From positions 1 through 64,000 of the forward strand of contig JAHDBJ010000017.1 in NCBI GenBank assembly GCA_020630435.1: a stretch of DNA of 64,000 nucleotides, in the 5' to 3' direction. A program made the translations under genes and the position numbers. Shown here in pieces: positions 36,147-45,956 of the stretch (position 1 is the first letter of the stretch; every line of letters begins with the position of its first letter). The notes beneath the pieces were generated by a model, which did no database searches, was not told the DNA's origin, and saw nothing but the letters and a program-made list of their open reading frames with translations. Source of the DNA: Saprospiraceae bacterium. GTDB lineage: Bacteria > Bacteroidota > Bacteroidia > Chitinophagales > Saprospiraceae.

Positions 36147-38450
36147 ATGAAGCAATACCTAAAAGCTGATCCTTGGAGTATTATCGAAGAAGGATTTCAC
36201 AGAGCGTATAACGAAAATTCCGAAAGTATCTTTAGCATCGGAAATGGTCGAATGGGACAACGTGCTAATTTCGAAGAAAAATTTACTGGAAAAACCCTAC
36301 AAGGTAGTTATGTAGCTGGCGTTTATTATCCTGATAAAACAAGAGTTGGATGGTGGAAAAATGGTTATCCAGAATATTTTGCCAAGGTACTCAATGCACC
36401 AAATTGGATAGGTATTGACATTACAATTAATGGTAAAGCCCTAGACCTAAATCAATGTGAAGTAGAAGATTTTCGTCGGGAATTAAACATGAAAGAAGGT
36501 TATCTAGAACGTTCTTTTATTGCAAAAATGAAAAACGGTGTTAAAGTCAAAGTTAACTCAAAACGTTTTTGTAGCATTGTAGAAGATGAAGTTGGTGCAA
36601 TACGATATTCTATCACGCCTTTAAATTATAGTGGTGTCATTGATATTACGCCTTATATTGATGCAGACATTGTCAATAAAGATTCTAATTATGATGAAAA
36701 ATTCTGGAACGAAATTGATAGAGAAGTACGAAGAAGACAAGGGTATATCGTTGCAGAAACTAAAAAAACAGCCTTCCAAGTTGCAACAGGAATGAAATTC
36801 TCTATTACTGTTGAAGAAGAAGATATTGATTTTGATTCTAAAAAAATCAACAAAGAGAAATACGTTGGAAATAAAGTAAGCATTGGTGTCAGTGAGGGGA
36901 GTGAATTGGTTGTTTACAAATATGCAGCTTACCTTTCTTCTGAAAACCACTCAAAGAAAGAATTATTAGGAAATTGTAAATCTGTGGTAAAAAATGCCTT
37001 TAAAAAAGGATTCAATACATTACTTAGTGAGCATAAAAATGCTTGGGCTGCAAAATGGGAAGAAAGTGACATAATCATAGAGGGCGATGTTTCGGCTCAA
37101 CAAGGAATCCGTTTTAATATTTTTCATCTTAATCAAACCTACACAGGTGAAGATGAACGATTGAATATCGGTCCTAAAGGATTTACAGGTGAAAAATATG
37201 GCGGAAGTACCTATTGGGACACCGAAGCATATTGCCTTCCCTTTTACCTTTCTACTGCCGACCAAAGAGTTGCCCGAAATCTATTAGTCTATCGACATCG
37301 ACATCTTGAAAAAGCAATCGAAAATGCTGGTAAACTAGGTTTTGTAAAGGGTGCTGCACTATATCCGATGGTAACAATGAATGGTGAAGAGTGCCATAAC
37401 GAATGGGAGATTACCTTTGAAGAAATTCATAGAAATGGAGCTATCGCATATGCCATTTACGATTATATCAATTATACTGGTGATGTTAATTATCTAGCAG
37501 AATATGGTCTAGAAGTCCTTATTGGAATTGCTAGATTTTGGAAGCAACGGGTACATATGTCTGCCGCAAAAGGTAAGTATGTAATGTTGGGTGTGACTGG
37601 TCCGAATGAATACGAAAACAACGTCAACAATAACTGGTATACCAATTACATTGCAACTTGGTGTATGAAATATACCTTAGAGTCTATTGCTCATGTTAAA
37701 CAAACGAGTCCACAACGTTATGCTGAAATCTGTTCTAAGATTAACTTCATTGAAATTCGAGAGTCTGACGATTGGAAAGAAATTATTGATAATATGTATT
37801 ATCCAGAAGATAAGGAAAAAGGTATTTTCTTACAACAGGATAATTTCTTAGATAAAGAAATCATTAAGGTAAAAGACTTAGACCCTACACACCTTCCGCT
37901 TAATCAAAAATGGTCTTGGGATAGAATTTTACGTTCTTGTTTCATTAAACAAGCCGATGTACTCCAAGGATTGTACTTCTTTGAAGACCAGTTTGATGTA
38001 GATACTATTCGTAGAAACTTTGAATTTTACGAGCCAATTACTGTTCATGAATCTTCTCTTTCTCCTTGTGTTCACTCTATTCAAGCCGCTTTATTAGGAA
38101 TGGAAGAAAAGGCTTATGAGATGTATCTCCGTACAGCACGTTTAGATTTGGATGATTATAATAACGATACGGAAGATGGCTTGCATATTACCAGTATGGC
38201 AGGAACGTGGATGGCAATCGTAAAAGGATTTGGTGGTATGCGAGTAAAAGATGACAAATTACATTTAAATCCTTTCATCCCTAAAAAATGGAAAGGATTT
38301 GCATTCAAAATTAGGTTCAGAGGCGCACTACTCCAAATAAAAGTAGGACAGGAAAAAACAGAAATATTAAATCTAAGTGACACGCCTGTTTCTATTATTT
38401 TAAATGGAAAAGATTATGCCTTGAATGCTGTAGAAAATTTAGTATTGTAA
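36147..38450 (+). CDS. GH65 maltose phosphorylase
   Basis: This 767-residue enzyme splits maltose with phosphate into glucose and beta-glucose-1-phosphate. The GH65 regions are complete: an N-terminal beta-sandwich, then the (alpha/alpha)6 barrel with YWDTEAYCLPFYL, NGEECHNEWEITFEEIHRNG and the general-acid motif VTGPNEYENNVNNNWY (Glu about residue 485), and the C-terminal beta part with HLNPFIPKKWKGFAFKIRF. The maltose-phosphorylase-like loop sequences favour maltose over kojibiose or trehalose. No signal peptide: a cytoplasmic enzyme working with pgmB just upstream. Confidence 0.93.
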   Translation: MKQYLKADPWSIIEEGFHRAYNENSESIFSIGNGRMGQRANFEEKFTGKTLQGSYVAGVYYPDKTRVGWWKNGYPEYFAKVLNAPNWIGIDITINGKALDLNQCEVEDFRRELNMKEGYLERSFIAKMKNGVKVKVNSKRFCSIVEDEVGAIRYSITPLNYSGVIDITPYIDADIVNKDSNYDEKFWNEIDREVRRRQGYIVAETKKTAFQVATGMKFSITVEEEDIDFDSKKINKEKYVGNKVSIGVSEGSELVVYKYAAYLSSENHSKKELLGNCKSVVKNAFKKGFNTLLSEHKNAWAAKWEESDIIIEGDVSAQQGIRFNIFHLNQTYTGEDERLNIGPKGFTGEKYGGSTYWDTEAYCLPFYLSTADQRVARNLLVYRHRHLEKAIENAGKLGFVKGAALYPMVTMNGEECHNEWEITFEEIHRNGAIAYAIYDYINYTGDVNYLAEYGLEVLIGIARFWKQRVHMSAAKGKYVMLGVTGPNEYENNVNNNWYTNYIATWCMKYTLESIAHVKQTSPQRYAEICSKINFIEIRESDDWKEIIDNMYYPEDKEKGIFLQQDNFLDKEIIKVKDLDPTHLPLNQKWSWDRILRSCFIKQADVLQGLYFFEDQFDVDTIRRNFEFYEPITVHESSLSPCVHSIQAALLGMEEKAYEMYLRTARLDLDDYNNDTEDGLHITSMAGTWMAIVKGFGGMRVKDDKLHLNPFIPKKWKGFAFKIRFRGALLQIKVGQEKTEILNLSDTPVSIILNGKDYALNAVENLVL

Positions 38451-38464
38451 GTAGTAATAAAGTA

Positions 38465-38502
38465 TGTCTGATCCAAAGTTTAATTTTTGGATCAGACATT
38501 TT
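38465..38502 (+). terminator. Terminator after the GH65 gene
   Basis: TGTCTGATCCAAA (38465..38477) pairs perfectly with TTTGGATCAGACA (38486..38498) around an 8-base loop. TTTTATA follows. The T run is short, so read-through into the next gene is possible. Confidence 0.75.
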
Positions 38503-38529
38503 ATAATAACCAAATAAACGTTCATTGTA

Positions 38530-39951
38530 ATGAAAACCTTATTAAGAATAGCCCATTATACCACCATTTTTTCCTTTATATTACTCTTTTCCTGTAAGCA
38601 ATCACCTTCTGCTTCAAATAATGAAGGCGATTTAACAGAACAAGAAGATTCTGTTGTGACAGAAACGAGTATGAAAGTTCCCGACTGGGTTAAAAATGCA
38701 AATATATATGAAGTTAACCTACGTCAATATACAAAAGAAGGAACAATTGCAGCATTTGAAAAACACCTACCAAGACTCAAAAATATGGGCGTGGATATTC
38801 TTTGGTTTATGCCCATTTACCCTATTAGTAAAACAAAAAGAAAAGGCTCTCTTGGCAGTTACTATGCTATTTCTGACTATACTGAAGTAAACCCTGAACA
38901 TGGTACAAAAGAAGAGTTTAAAGCACTCATTGATAAAATCCATGAAATGGGAATGAAGATAATATTAGACTGGGTCCCCAATCATACTGGCTGGGATCAT
39001 AAATGGATAAAGAGTAACCCCGAATGGTACACAAAAGCAGAAACAGGCGATACAATTACACATACTGTAAATACAGATTGGTACGATGTAGCGGATTTAA
39101 ATTACGATGCACCTGGTTTACGTAAAGCGATGATAGAAGATATGCAATATTGGGTTAGAGACATGGATATTGATGGTTTCAGATGTGATGTGGCGGGCAT
39201 GGTGCCTGGTGATTTTTGGGTGCAGTTAAGACCAGAATTGGAAAAGATTAAGCCTGTCTTCATGCTAGCCGAAGATGATGAACATACTGATTTTTTCAAT
39301 ACCTGTTTTCAAATGAATTATGCTTGGGCTGGTAAGGATTTGTTTAGAAAAGTAGCAGAAGGCAAAGCAGATGCAACAGATGTCGATAAGATGCTTAAAA
39401 AGTACAAGACTGAAAACCCTGCCCATGCTATAAAAATGTATTTCATAACCAACCACGATGAAAATTCATGGAATGACTTCCCGAAAGTGCTTGGTGCAGC
39501 AGAAGACGCTCTAGCAGTCCTTGCCTTTACCTTTGATGGAATGCCTTTAATCTATAGTGGACAAGAAGCAGGACTTTATCAGCGAATTGCCTTTTTTGAT
39601 AAAGATCAGATAGATTGGAAAGATTTTCCTAAACAGGATTTCTATACCAAGCTCCTAGAATTAAAACATAAAAACAAAGCACTATGGAATGGTATTCATG
39701 GTGGTAAGCTCGTAAAAATCTCTACAGGAAACGATAAAAAAGTTTATGCTTTTACAAGAGAAAAAGATGGGGACAGAGTCATTGTATTTATTAATCTTTC
39801 AGGAAAGAACCAAGAAATAAAAGCAGACCTAAGTGGTATAGAAGGTAACTATACCAATGTTTTTGCTCGAACGACCAATGACTTAGACAAAGAATTGTCG
39901 TTGACGCTTAAACCTTGGGAATATGCAGTCTTCGCAAACAATGAATTTTAG
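38530..39951 (+). CDS. GH13 alpha-amylase family lipoprotein
   Basis: This 473-residue protein has a lipoprotein signal with FSC lipobox (Cys about 22), then a GH13 (beta/alpha)8 barrel opening with NANIYEVNLRQYTKEGTI. The catalytic residues are all visible: nucleophile Asp in GFRCDVAG (about 220), acid Glu in LAEDDE (about 247) and Asp in ITNHDENSW (about 309). A short C-terminal beta domain ends the protein. It should hydrolyse alpha-glucans in the periplasm or at the cell surface and feed the adjacent MFS transporter (50 bases downstream). Confidence 0.92.
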   Translation: MKTLLRIAHYTTIFSFILLFSCKQSPSASNNEGDLTEQEDSVVTETSMKVPDWVKNANIYEVNLRQYTKEGTIAAFEKHLPRLKNMGVDILWFMPIYPISKTKRKGSLGSYYAISDYTEVNPEHGTKEEFKALIDKIHEMGMKIILDWVPNHTGWDHKWIKSNPEWYTKAETGDTITHTVNTDWYDVADLNYDAPGLRKAMIEDMQYWVRDMDIDGFRCDVAGMVPGDFWVQLRPELEKIKPVFMLAEDDEHTDFFNTCFQMNYAWAGKDLFRKVAEGKADATDVDKMLKKYKTENPAHAIKMYFITNHDENSWNDFPKVLGAAEDALAVLAFTFDGMPLIYSGQEAGLYQRIAFFDKDQIDWKDFPKQDFYTKLLELKHKNKALWNGIHGGKLVKISTGNDKKVYAFTREKDGDRVIVFINLSGKNQEIKADLSGIEGNYTNVFARTTNDLDKELSLTLKPWEYAVFANNEF

Positions 39952-40001
39952 TGTATCGTAAAGCAACTTAAAATTACTTTTAAACTATTAAAACAAAAAT
40001 T

Positions 40002-41396
40002 ATGGCTGGAGGAACGATATTAGATAACATAAAAGTGGGTGGTAAACAAAAACCAAGACTAAGCCTTTATAATATCATTATGATGAGCTTTGGGTTCATG
40101 GGAATTCAAATGGGTTTTGGATTACAGAATGCAAATGCCAGTAGAATCTTACAAACCTTTGGTGCAGATACTCATCAACTGTCATGGTTTTGGTTGGTTG
40201 CTCCTATTACAGGAATGCTAGTACAACCTATTATAGGTCATTATAGTGATAGAACTTGGAACTTTTTAGGAAGAAGAAAGCCATATTTTTTGATTGGTGC
40301 CATTCTCGCATCAATAGGCTTAATATTGATGCCAAATGCTTCGATGTTTACAGCGTTTTTACCTGCACTTTGGGTAGGTGCTGGAATGTTGATGATCATG
40401 GATGCTTCGATAAACGTAGCCATGGAACCATTTAGAGCCTTAGTAGCAGATAAACTGCCTACAGATCAACGAACCTTAGGTTTTTCTGTTCAAACTATCT
40501 TAATTGGTCTTGGAGCTGTTGCTGGTTCTTGGCTACCTTATGTCCTTACCAATTGGTTTGGAATATCGAATCAAGCCGCTGCTGGTCAAGTCCCCCCCAA
40601 TTTAATCTGGTCTTTTGTTTTAGGTGCTGCTGCTTTAATGATTACCATCATATTGACTGTTATTACAACCAAAGAATATCCCCCCGAAGTACAAGATTCT
40701 TTTGCTGGTGATGAAGGTCATGTTGAAGAAGAAAGTGGAGGGATAGGTCAAATTTTTAAGGACTTTGCTAGTATGCCCAAAACCATGAAGCAACTTGGTA
40801 TCGTACAATTTTTCTCTTGGTTTGCTTTATTCTCTATGTGGGTTTTTACTACTCCAGCTTTAGCACAACACGTATGGGGACTTCCTGCTTCTGACCATAC
40901 TTCTGCCGCTTATAGCGAAGCAGGTGACTATGTTGGTTATATTTTTGGTATCTATAACTTGGTCGCAACCATCTTTGCTTTTTTATTGCCTACAATTGCA
41001 AAAATGATTGGTCGAAAAACAACTCATACAGTTGCTCTAATTTGTGGCGGTCTAGGATTAATATCCATTATGTTTATTACGGATCCCTCTCAAAAAGCAT
41101 GGCTCAATTTCTCTATGATAGGGGTTGGAATTGCTTGGGCTAGTATATTGGCAATGCCTTATGCTATCCTAGCGGGTTCTATCCCTGTTCGAAAAATGGG
41201 GGTTTATATGGGAATTTTTAACTTCTTTATCACTTTCCCTCAAATTGTAAATGGAATTTTTGGTGGACCAATCGTAAAATATGTCTATGACGATTATGCC
41301 ATTTACGCCTTAGTAATGGCTGGTGTCTTTATGATTTTAGGAGGTCTAAGTGTCTATTTTGTAGAAGATAAAGACGATACTGTAATACAAAACTAA
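40002..41396 (+). CDS. MFS sugar transporter (SLC45/GPH-like), probable maltose importer
   Basis: This 464-residue protein has about 12 helices. SFGFMGIQMGFGLQNANASRIL in helix 1, QPIIGHYSDRTWNFLGRRKPYFLIGA in the loop 2-3 region and the second conserved loop PTIAKMIGRKTTH are typical of the MFS sugar importers found next to maltose phosphorylase genes in Bacteroidota. Placed between two GH13 genes and behind GH65/pgmB, it most likely imports maltose or maltodextrin with protons. A strong hairpin terminator follows. Confidence 0.9.
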   Translation: MAGGTILDNIKVGGKQKPRLSLYNIIMMSFGFMGIQMGFGLQNANASRILQTFGADTHQLSWFWLVAPITGMLVQPIIGHYSDRTWNFLGRRKPYFLIGAILASIGLILMPNASMFTAFLPALWVGAGMLMIMDASINVAMEPFRALVADKLPTDQRTLGFSVQTILIGLGAVAGSWLPYVLTNWFGISNQAAAGQVPPNLIWSFVLGAAALMITIILTVITTKEYPPEVQDSFAGDEGHVEEESGGIGQIFKDFASMPKTMKQLGIVQFFSWFALFSMWVFTTPALAQHVWGLPASDHTSAAYSEAGDYVGYIFGIYNLVATIFAFLLPTIAKMIGRKTTHTVALICGGLGLISIMFITDPSQKAWLNFSMIGVGIAWASILAMPYAILAGSIPVRKMGVYMGIFNFFITFPQIVNGIFGGPIVKYVYDDYAIYALVMAGVFMILGGLSVYFVEDKDDTVIQN

Positions 41397-41422
41397 TCCT
41401 TTTCTATTTTAATATATTCAAG

Positions 41423-41461
41423 ATATGCCATATTAGAACGTGTTTAATATGGCATATTTTT
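41423..41461 (+). terminator. Terminator after the MFS gene
   Basis: ATATGCCATATTA (41423..41435) pairs perfectly with TAATATGGCATAT (41445..41457), 9-base loop, followed by TTTTT. It separates the transporter from the second GH13 gene. Confidence 0.85.
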
Positions 41462-41479
41462 ATAAAAACAAAATTCAAT

Positions 41480-43423
41480 ATGAGAAAGTTATTAATATTT
41501 TTATTTCCTATAATATATATTACTTCTTGTACACAGACTAATACTACAGAAGACCACAGCAATGGTCATTCTGGTGCGGAGATTGATGTAGAAGGTGAAA
41601 AGAAAGCCTTTGAACACCTCGTTCCTAAACACAAAAAACTTACTGCTAGCCCTCAAAAGGTGGACAAACCCAGAGTCGAACCATCATCTTGGTGGACAGG
41701 CATGGCAAATCCTGTTGTAGAGTTGATAGTCCACGATAATAATATCAAAGATCACAAGGTAAGCGTTAATCAATCGGGCGTTTCTATTAAAAAAGTCACT
41801 AAAGCTGAAAATCCGAACTACCTTTTTGTAGAAGTTAATATTAGTCCAAGTGCAAAAACAGGCAAATTCCCAATTGTACTGACCAAAGGTGGAGATAAAA
41901 GGGAGTATCCTTTTGAACTAAATATTCGAAACAAAGGAAAAGATCGAGTACAGGGACTTTCTTCTAAAGACGTTATCTATCTAATCATGCCTGATCGTTT
42001 TGCAAATGGAGATGAAAGCAATGATAGTATAGAGGGAATGAACGAAACGGGCATCAATCGTAATAAAATACTATCTCGTCATGGTGGTGACTTACAGGGG
42101 ATCATCGATAATTTAGATTATTTAAAAGATTTGGGTGTGACGGCTTTATGGTTAAATCCCGTCCTAGAAAATGATCAGCCTTACGAATCTTATCATGGCT
42201 ATGCCACCAGCGATCACTATCTAGTTGACCGCCGTTTTGGTACAAACGAAACCTATAAAAAACTCGTAGAAGAAGCCCATAAAAAAGGAATTAAAATCGT
42301 GAAGGATATTATTCAAAATCATTGTGGTGATCAGCATTGGTTTATCAAGGATTTACCTTCAGCAGATTGGGTACACCAATGGGATGATTTTACAAGGACA
42401 ACCTATCGTGCCCCTGCCCTACTCGACCCTTATGCCGCCGAAGCAGATCGTACTAAAATGGTGGATGGCTGGTTTGATCACCATATGCCTGACTTGAATC
42501 AACAAAATCCACACCTTGCCAATTACCTAATTCAAAATACCATTTGGTGGGTTGAATATACAGGGTTAGATGGCTTTAGAATTGATACTTATGCCTACCC
42601 TGACCTCGCATTTTCGAAAGAATGGATGGACAGATTACAAGCAGAATTTCCCAACTTGGGTATTTTTGGTGAAACATGGGTACACGGTATTCCGATTCAA
42701 AACTTCTTTATTGAAAAGACAAACCTCCCAGGTGTAACAGACTTTCAAATTTATTATGCTATTAATGATGCCTTAAATAATAATCAAGGATGGACGAGTG
42801 GTGCTGCCAAAATATATTATACCCTAGCCCAAGATGTAGAATATAAAGATCCTACTAAAAATGTGGTCTTCTTAGACAACCATGATTTAAGTCGCTTTGC
42901 TTCGTCTGTTGGAGGTGATATGAACAAGTTTAAATCTGGATTAGCTTTCTTATTTACGACTAGAGGGATTCCTATGATTACCTACGGCACAGAACTGATG
43001 ATGGAAGGTTTAGGTGGTGGTTTCGGAGAAGGAGGACGTCGAGATTTCCCTGGAGGATGGAAAGACGATAGCGACAATAAATTTACGACTGATGCCCGAA
43101 AAGGCAAAGAAGCAGAAGCCTATAATTTTATTAAAAAATTATTAAACTATCGTAAAAATAATCCTGTACTTGCCACAGGTAAAATGATACAGTTTGTCCC
43201 AGAAAATGGTATTTATGTGTACTTCCGTTATAATGATAATAAAACAGTTATGATCATTATGAATACACATGAAGAAGGTACAGAGGTTGTTACTCAACGT
43301 TACCAAGAAAAAATGAAAGGCTTTTCGAAAGGAAAAGATATCATAAGCGATGAAGTACTCAATGACATCAATAAATTAAAAGTTGACGGTAAGTCTACGT
43401 TGATTCTAGAATTGATAAAATAA
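41480..43423 (+). CDS. GH13 cyclomaltodextrinase/neopullulanase-like lipoprotein
   Basis: This 647-residue protein has a lipoprotein signal with TSC lipobox (Cys about 17), an N-terminal beta domain like the cyclomaltodextrinase N-terminal family (about residues 55-155; PSSWWTGMANPVVELIVHDNNI), a GH13 barrel starting VIYLIMPDRFANGDESND and a C-terminal beta domain. The catalytic triad is present: GFRIDTYAYPD (Asp about 368), FGETWVHG (Glu about 397) and FLDNHDLSRF (Asp about 468). It should trim maltodextrins, pullulan or cyclodextrins outside the cytoplasm. Confidence 0.93.
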   Translation: MRKLLIFLFPIIYITSCTQTNTTEDHSNGHSGAEIDVEGEKKAFEHLVPKHKKLTASPQKVDKPRVEPSSWWTGMANPVVELIVHDNNIKDHKVSVNQSGVSIKKVTKAENPNYLFVEVNISPSAKTGKFPIVLTKGGDKREYPFELNIRNKGKDRVQGLSSKDVIYLIMPDRFANGDESNDSIEGMNETGINRNKILSRHGGDLQGIIDNLDYLKDLGVTALWLNPVLENDQPYESYHGYATSDHYLVDRRFGTNETYKKLVEEAHKKGIKIVKDIIQNHCGDQHWFIKDLPSADWVHQWDDFTRTTYRAPALLDPYAAEADRTKMVDGWFDHHMPDLNQQNPHLANYLIQNTIWWVEYTGLDGFRIDTYAYPDLAFSKEWMDRLQAEFPNLGIFGETWVHGIPIQNFFIEKTNLPGVTDFQIYYAINDALNNNQGWTSGAAKIYYTLAQDVEYKDPTKNVVFLDNHDLSRFASSVGGDMNKFKSGLAFLFTTRGIPMITYGTELMMEGLGGGFGEGGRRDFPGGWKDDSDNKFTTDARKGKEAEAYNFIKKLLNYRKNNPVLATGKMIQFVPENGIYVYFRYNDNKTVMIIMNTHEEGTEVVTQRYQEKMKGFSKGKDIISDEVLNDINKLKVDGKSTLILELIK

Positions 43424-43507
43424 TCTTTCAACGATTTTTATAATACGAAATCTACTTGAACAAAAGGTAAAAGATAAAGCAATATAAATAGGTTTACCTA
43501 ATTATCC

Positions 43508-43675
43508 TATAGAAGCTGTTCAATAATTGGCTGCTGAGCTTATTAAAATTAAATTTTTGTTTCCATTGCGCTTTTTTAAAGCTGCATAGCCGAGCTACGG
43601 AGCGATGAAAAAGTAAAAATCGAAGCAAAAAGGCTTTTTCAGAAGCCCCTAAGCTATTTTTGAACAACTTCATAG
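43508..43675. mobile_element. MITE-like element, full copy (168 bp)
   Basis: Terminal inverted repeats are TATAGAAGCTGTTCAA (43508..43523) and TTGAACAACTTCATAG (43660..43675), differing at one internal base and the outer end. The interior has locally higher GC than the surroundings and contains no functional gene; the small minus-strand ORF through it (43494..43730) is best seen as part of the repeat. Related ends occur at 37..61, 46901..46917 and 60414..60484. No transposase is in the window. Confidence 0.65.
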
Positions 43676-44030
43676 TCTTATCTGATATTTGTCCTTTAGT
43701 CAAGTAGATTTCTTTTGTTTTAAGCATCAAAGAGTATCTTTATATTTTAATTCTTCATAACTATTTTTTCATCATAACATTTTTTAAACACATAATTTAA
43801 TTCAAGCATAAATCATTTATTATCAATTGATTAAGTATTAAATATTTCTTTTGAAAAGAAAAAAAAATTAATTTTTAAAAAAACAATAATAAAGTCCCTT
43901 ATTATTTAAAAAAAAGAAACCACAAAATAATTGATTATCAATACTTTATGTATTAATCTAATCATTTAAAGTATCGTTTTAAATATAAAAAAATATAAAA
44001 TTTCAATTATATTACAATCCGTATCCAGCC

Positions 44031-44038
44031 TAACTTTG
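44031..44038 (+). promoter_or_regulatory. -7 element of the metalloprotease gene (candidate)
   Basis: TAACTTTG matches TAnnTTTG about 96 bases before the ATG at 44134. A matching -33 TTTG is not seen. Confidence 0.4.
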
Positions 44039-44133
44039 TATAGTTTTTAGCCCCATTTAAGATAAACACACAACTTAACTACTACTTGTTTTTAAAAGAA
44101 CTTTTTTACTTATCAAATAATAATACTTATCTA

Positions 44134-45792
44134 ATGAAGACTATTTCCAAATTATTTCTTTTAGTAATTCTTTCCTTAACATTTGTTGCCAATGTTCAAA
44201 GCCAACGTACTTGTGGCAGTATGGAGCATTTAGAAATGCAAGAATTACAAAATCCTGGTGTGATAGACCAAATGAATCAAATTGAAACATTTACACGTGA
44301 GTATCAAAATCGTCCAGATGCTAATAGAAATGGAGGTGTTATTACTATTCCTGTAGTTGTACACGTTGTATATAGAACGAACTCTGAAAATATTAGTGAT
44401 GCACAAGTACTTTCTCAAATTGATGTTTTAAATGAAGATTTTCGTCGTACAAACTCTGATGCAAACAATCAATGGTCTCAAGCAGCAGACACAGAAATAG
44501 AATTCTGTATGGCAACTGTTGATCCTAATGGAAATGCTACAGATGGTATTAATAGAGTACAAACAGGAAAACGTTCTTTTAGAACAAATGATGATGTAAA
44601 GAAAACAAATAAAGGTGGAGTTGATGCATGGCCAACTGATCAGTACCTTAATATTTGGGTATGTAACTTAGCAAATGGTATTTTAGGATATGCTCAATTT
44701 CCTGGTGGTGCTGCTTCTACAGATGGTGTAGTATGTTTATACAACGCTTTTGGTCGTGTAGGAACACTTAACTCAACTTATAATTTAGGAAGAACAACAA
44801 CACACGAAGTTGGACACTGGTTAAACCTTCGTCACATTTGGGGAGATGGCGGATGTAGCGTAGATGATTATGTGAGTGATACTCCAGTTTCTGATGGTGC
44901 TAACTATGGTTGTGCTTCGGGACATGTATCTTGTAGTACAGTTGACATGGTTGAAAACTATATGGATTATTCTGATGATGCTTGTATGAACTTATTTACA
45001 TCAGGTCAAAAAACTCGTATGAGAGCGTTATTTGCTGCTGGTGGTTTTAGAGCATCTTTGGCTAGTTCTACTGCTTGTAGCGGAAGCGGCGGTGGAGGCG
45101 GTGGAGGTTCTACTCCAACTTGTGACGATGGTGTACAAAATGGTGATGAGACAGGTGTAGATTGTGGTGGTTCTTGTTCTCCATGTGATACTGGAGGTGG
45201 CGGTGGTGGAACTGGTAGCTGTGATGTACCAACTGGACTTTATAGTACTGCAAGGAAAGGAGGAAGAGAAGCAAGACTTTCATGGGATGCTGTTGGAGCA
45301 GCGAATAGCTATACAGTAAGATTGCGTCAGGCAGGTGCAAGTACTTGGAACTCTGCTACAGCAACAGGCACATCTATCGATGCTACTGGTTTAACGAAAG
45401 GTGCAACTTATGAGTGGGGTGTTAGCTCTGATTGTGGCTCTGAAACAAGTGCATTTGCTTCTGCAACATTTGTAGCAGGTACTTCTGGAAGAGAAGAAGA
45501 TAAATTTACTAATGTTACTTTATATCCAAACCCAGCAAGTGATTTCTTAACCGTAACATTCGACTTCGCTACTTATCAAGAAGGAGACATTCACTTAGGC
45601 AAGTCTACAACTGAAACTTTAGACATTCAAGTTTTAGACTTATACGGTAAGACTATCAGCAGTTTCTCTGTTGTTGATGTTGAAGGAAGTACTGATATTG
45701 ATGTAAGCACTTTTGCTTCGGGTATGTACTTCTTAAGAATCACAAATGAGCACAATGACGTACAAGTTGAGCGATTCATTGTCAACAAGTAA
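44134..45792 (+). CDS. Secreted M43 (pappalysin-like) zinc metalloprotease with FN3 and T9SS sorting domain
   Basis: This 552-residue protein starts at the ATG at 44134 (the frame is open from a TTG 16 codons earlier, but the signal peptide MKTISKLFLLVILSLTFVANVQS begins here). The M43 catalytic domain covers about residues 65-310 with the zinc motif HEVGHWLNLRH (about 224-234) and the downstream ENYMDYSDDACMNLFT Met-turn region. Gly-rich linkers and a Cys-containing CDDGVQNGDETGVDCGGSC module lead to an FN3 domain (about 365-450). The last 80 residues are a T9SS type A sorting domain (LYPNPASDFLTV ... VERFIVNK). It should be exported and attached to the cell surface or released. Confidence 0.93.
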   Translation: MKTISKLFLLVILSLTFVANVQSQRTCGSMEHLEMQELQNPGVIDQMNQIETFTREYQNRPDANRNGGVITIPVVVHVVYRTNSENISDAQVLSQIDVLNEDFRRTNSDANNQWSQAADTEIEFCMATVDPNGNATDGINRVQTGKRSFRTNDDVKKTNKGGVDAWPTDQYLNIWVCNLANGILGYAQFPGGAASTDGVVCLYNAFGRVGTLNSTYNLGRTTTHEVGHWLNLRHIWGDGGCSVDDYVSDTPVSDGANYGCASGHVSCSTVDMVENYMDYSDDACMNLFTSGQKTRMRALFAAGGFRASLASSTACSGSGGGGGGGSTPTCDDGVQNGDETGVDCGGSCSPCDTGGGGGGTGSCDVPTGLYSTARKGGREARLSWDAVGAANSYTVRLRQAGASTWNSATATGTSIDATGLTKGATYEWGVSSDCGSETSAFASATFVAGTSGREEDKFTNVTLYPNPASDFLTVTFDFATYQEGDIHLGKSTTETLDIQVLDLYGKTISSFSVVDVEGSTDIDVSTFASGMYFLRITNEHNDVQVERFIVNK

Positions 45793-45832
45793 TTTTGATG
45801 TGAAGCTTAATATTTAAAAAGGGTGTATGAAA

Positions 45833-45863
45833 AATGTCGGGACTTATGTCCCGGCATTTTTTT
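45833..45863 (+). terminator. Terminator after the metalloprotease gene
   Basis: AATGTCGGGAC (45833..45843) pairs with GTCCCGGCATT (45848..45858), one G-T pair, TTAT tetraloop, followed by a T run. A GC-rich stem in AT-rich DNA. Confidence 0.92.
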
Positions 45864-45956
45864 ATTGTTTAAAACCTGATTTTGAATTTTCTCATTATTT
45901 TTCTTACGGCTCTTCTTTACAACACCGAATTACTATATTTTTTAGAATTCAGATAT

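Larger units (their letters stand above)
43424..44133. other. Large AT-rich intergenic region with a MITE-like element
   Basis: About 710 bases lie between the GH13 gene and the metalloprotease start. A MITE-like repeat occupies 43508..43675. The rest, 43740-44030, is almost pure A/T with no ORF or RNA gene seen. A TAACTTTG box at 44031..44038 may drive the metalloprotease. Confidence 0.6.

Noticed and set aside
43494-43730. 78-residue minus-strand ORF through the repeat
   Set aside because: It runs straight through the MITE-like element including both terminal repeats, has odd composition and no domain. It is best explained as a frame that happens to be open in the repeat.
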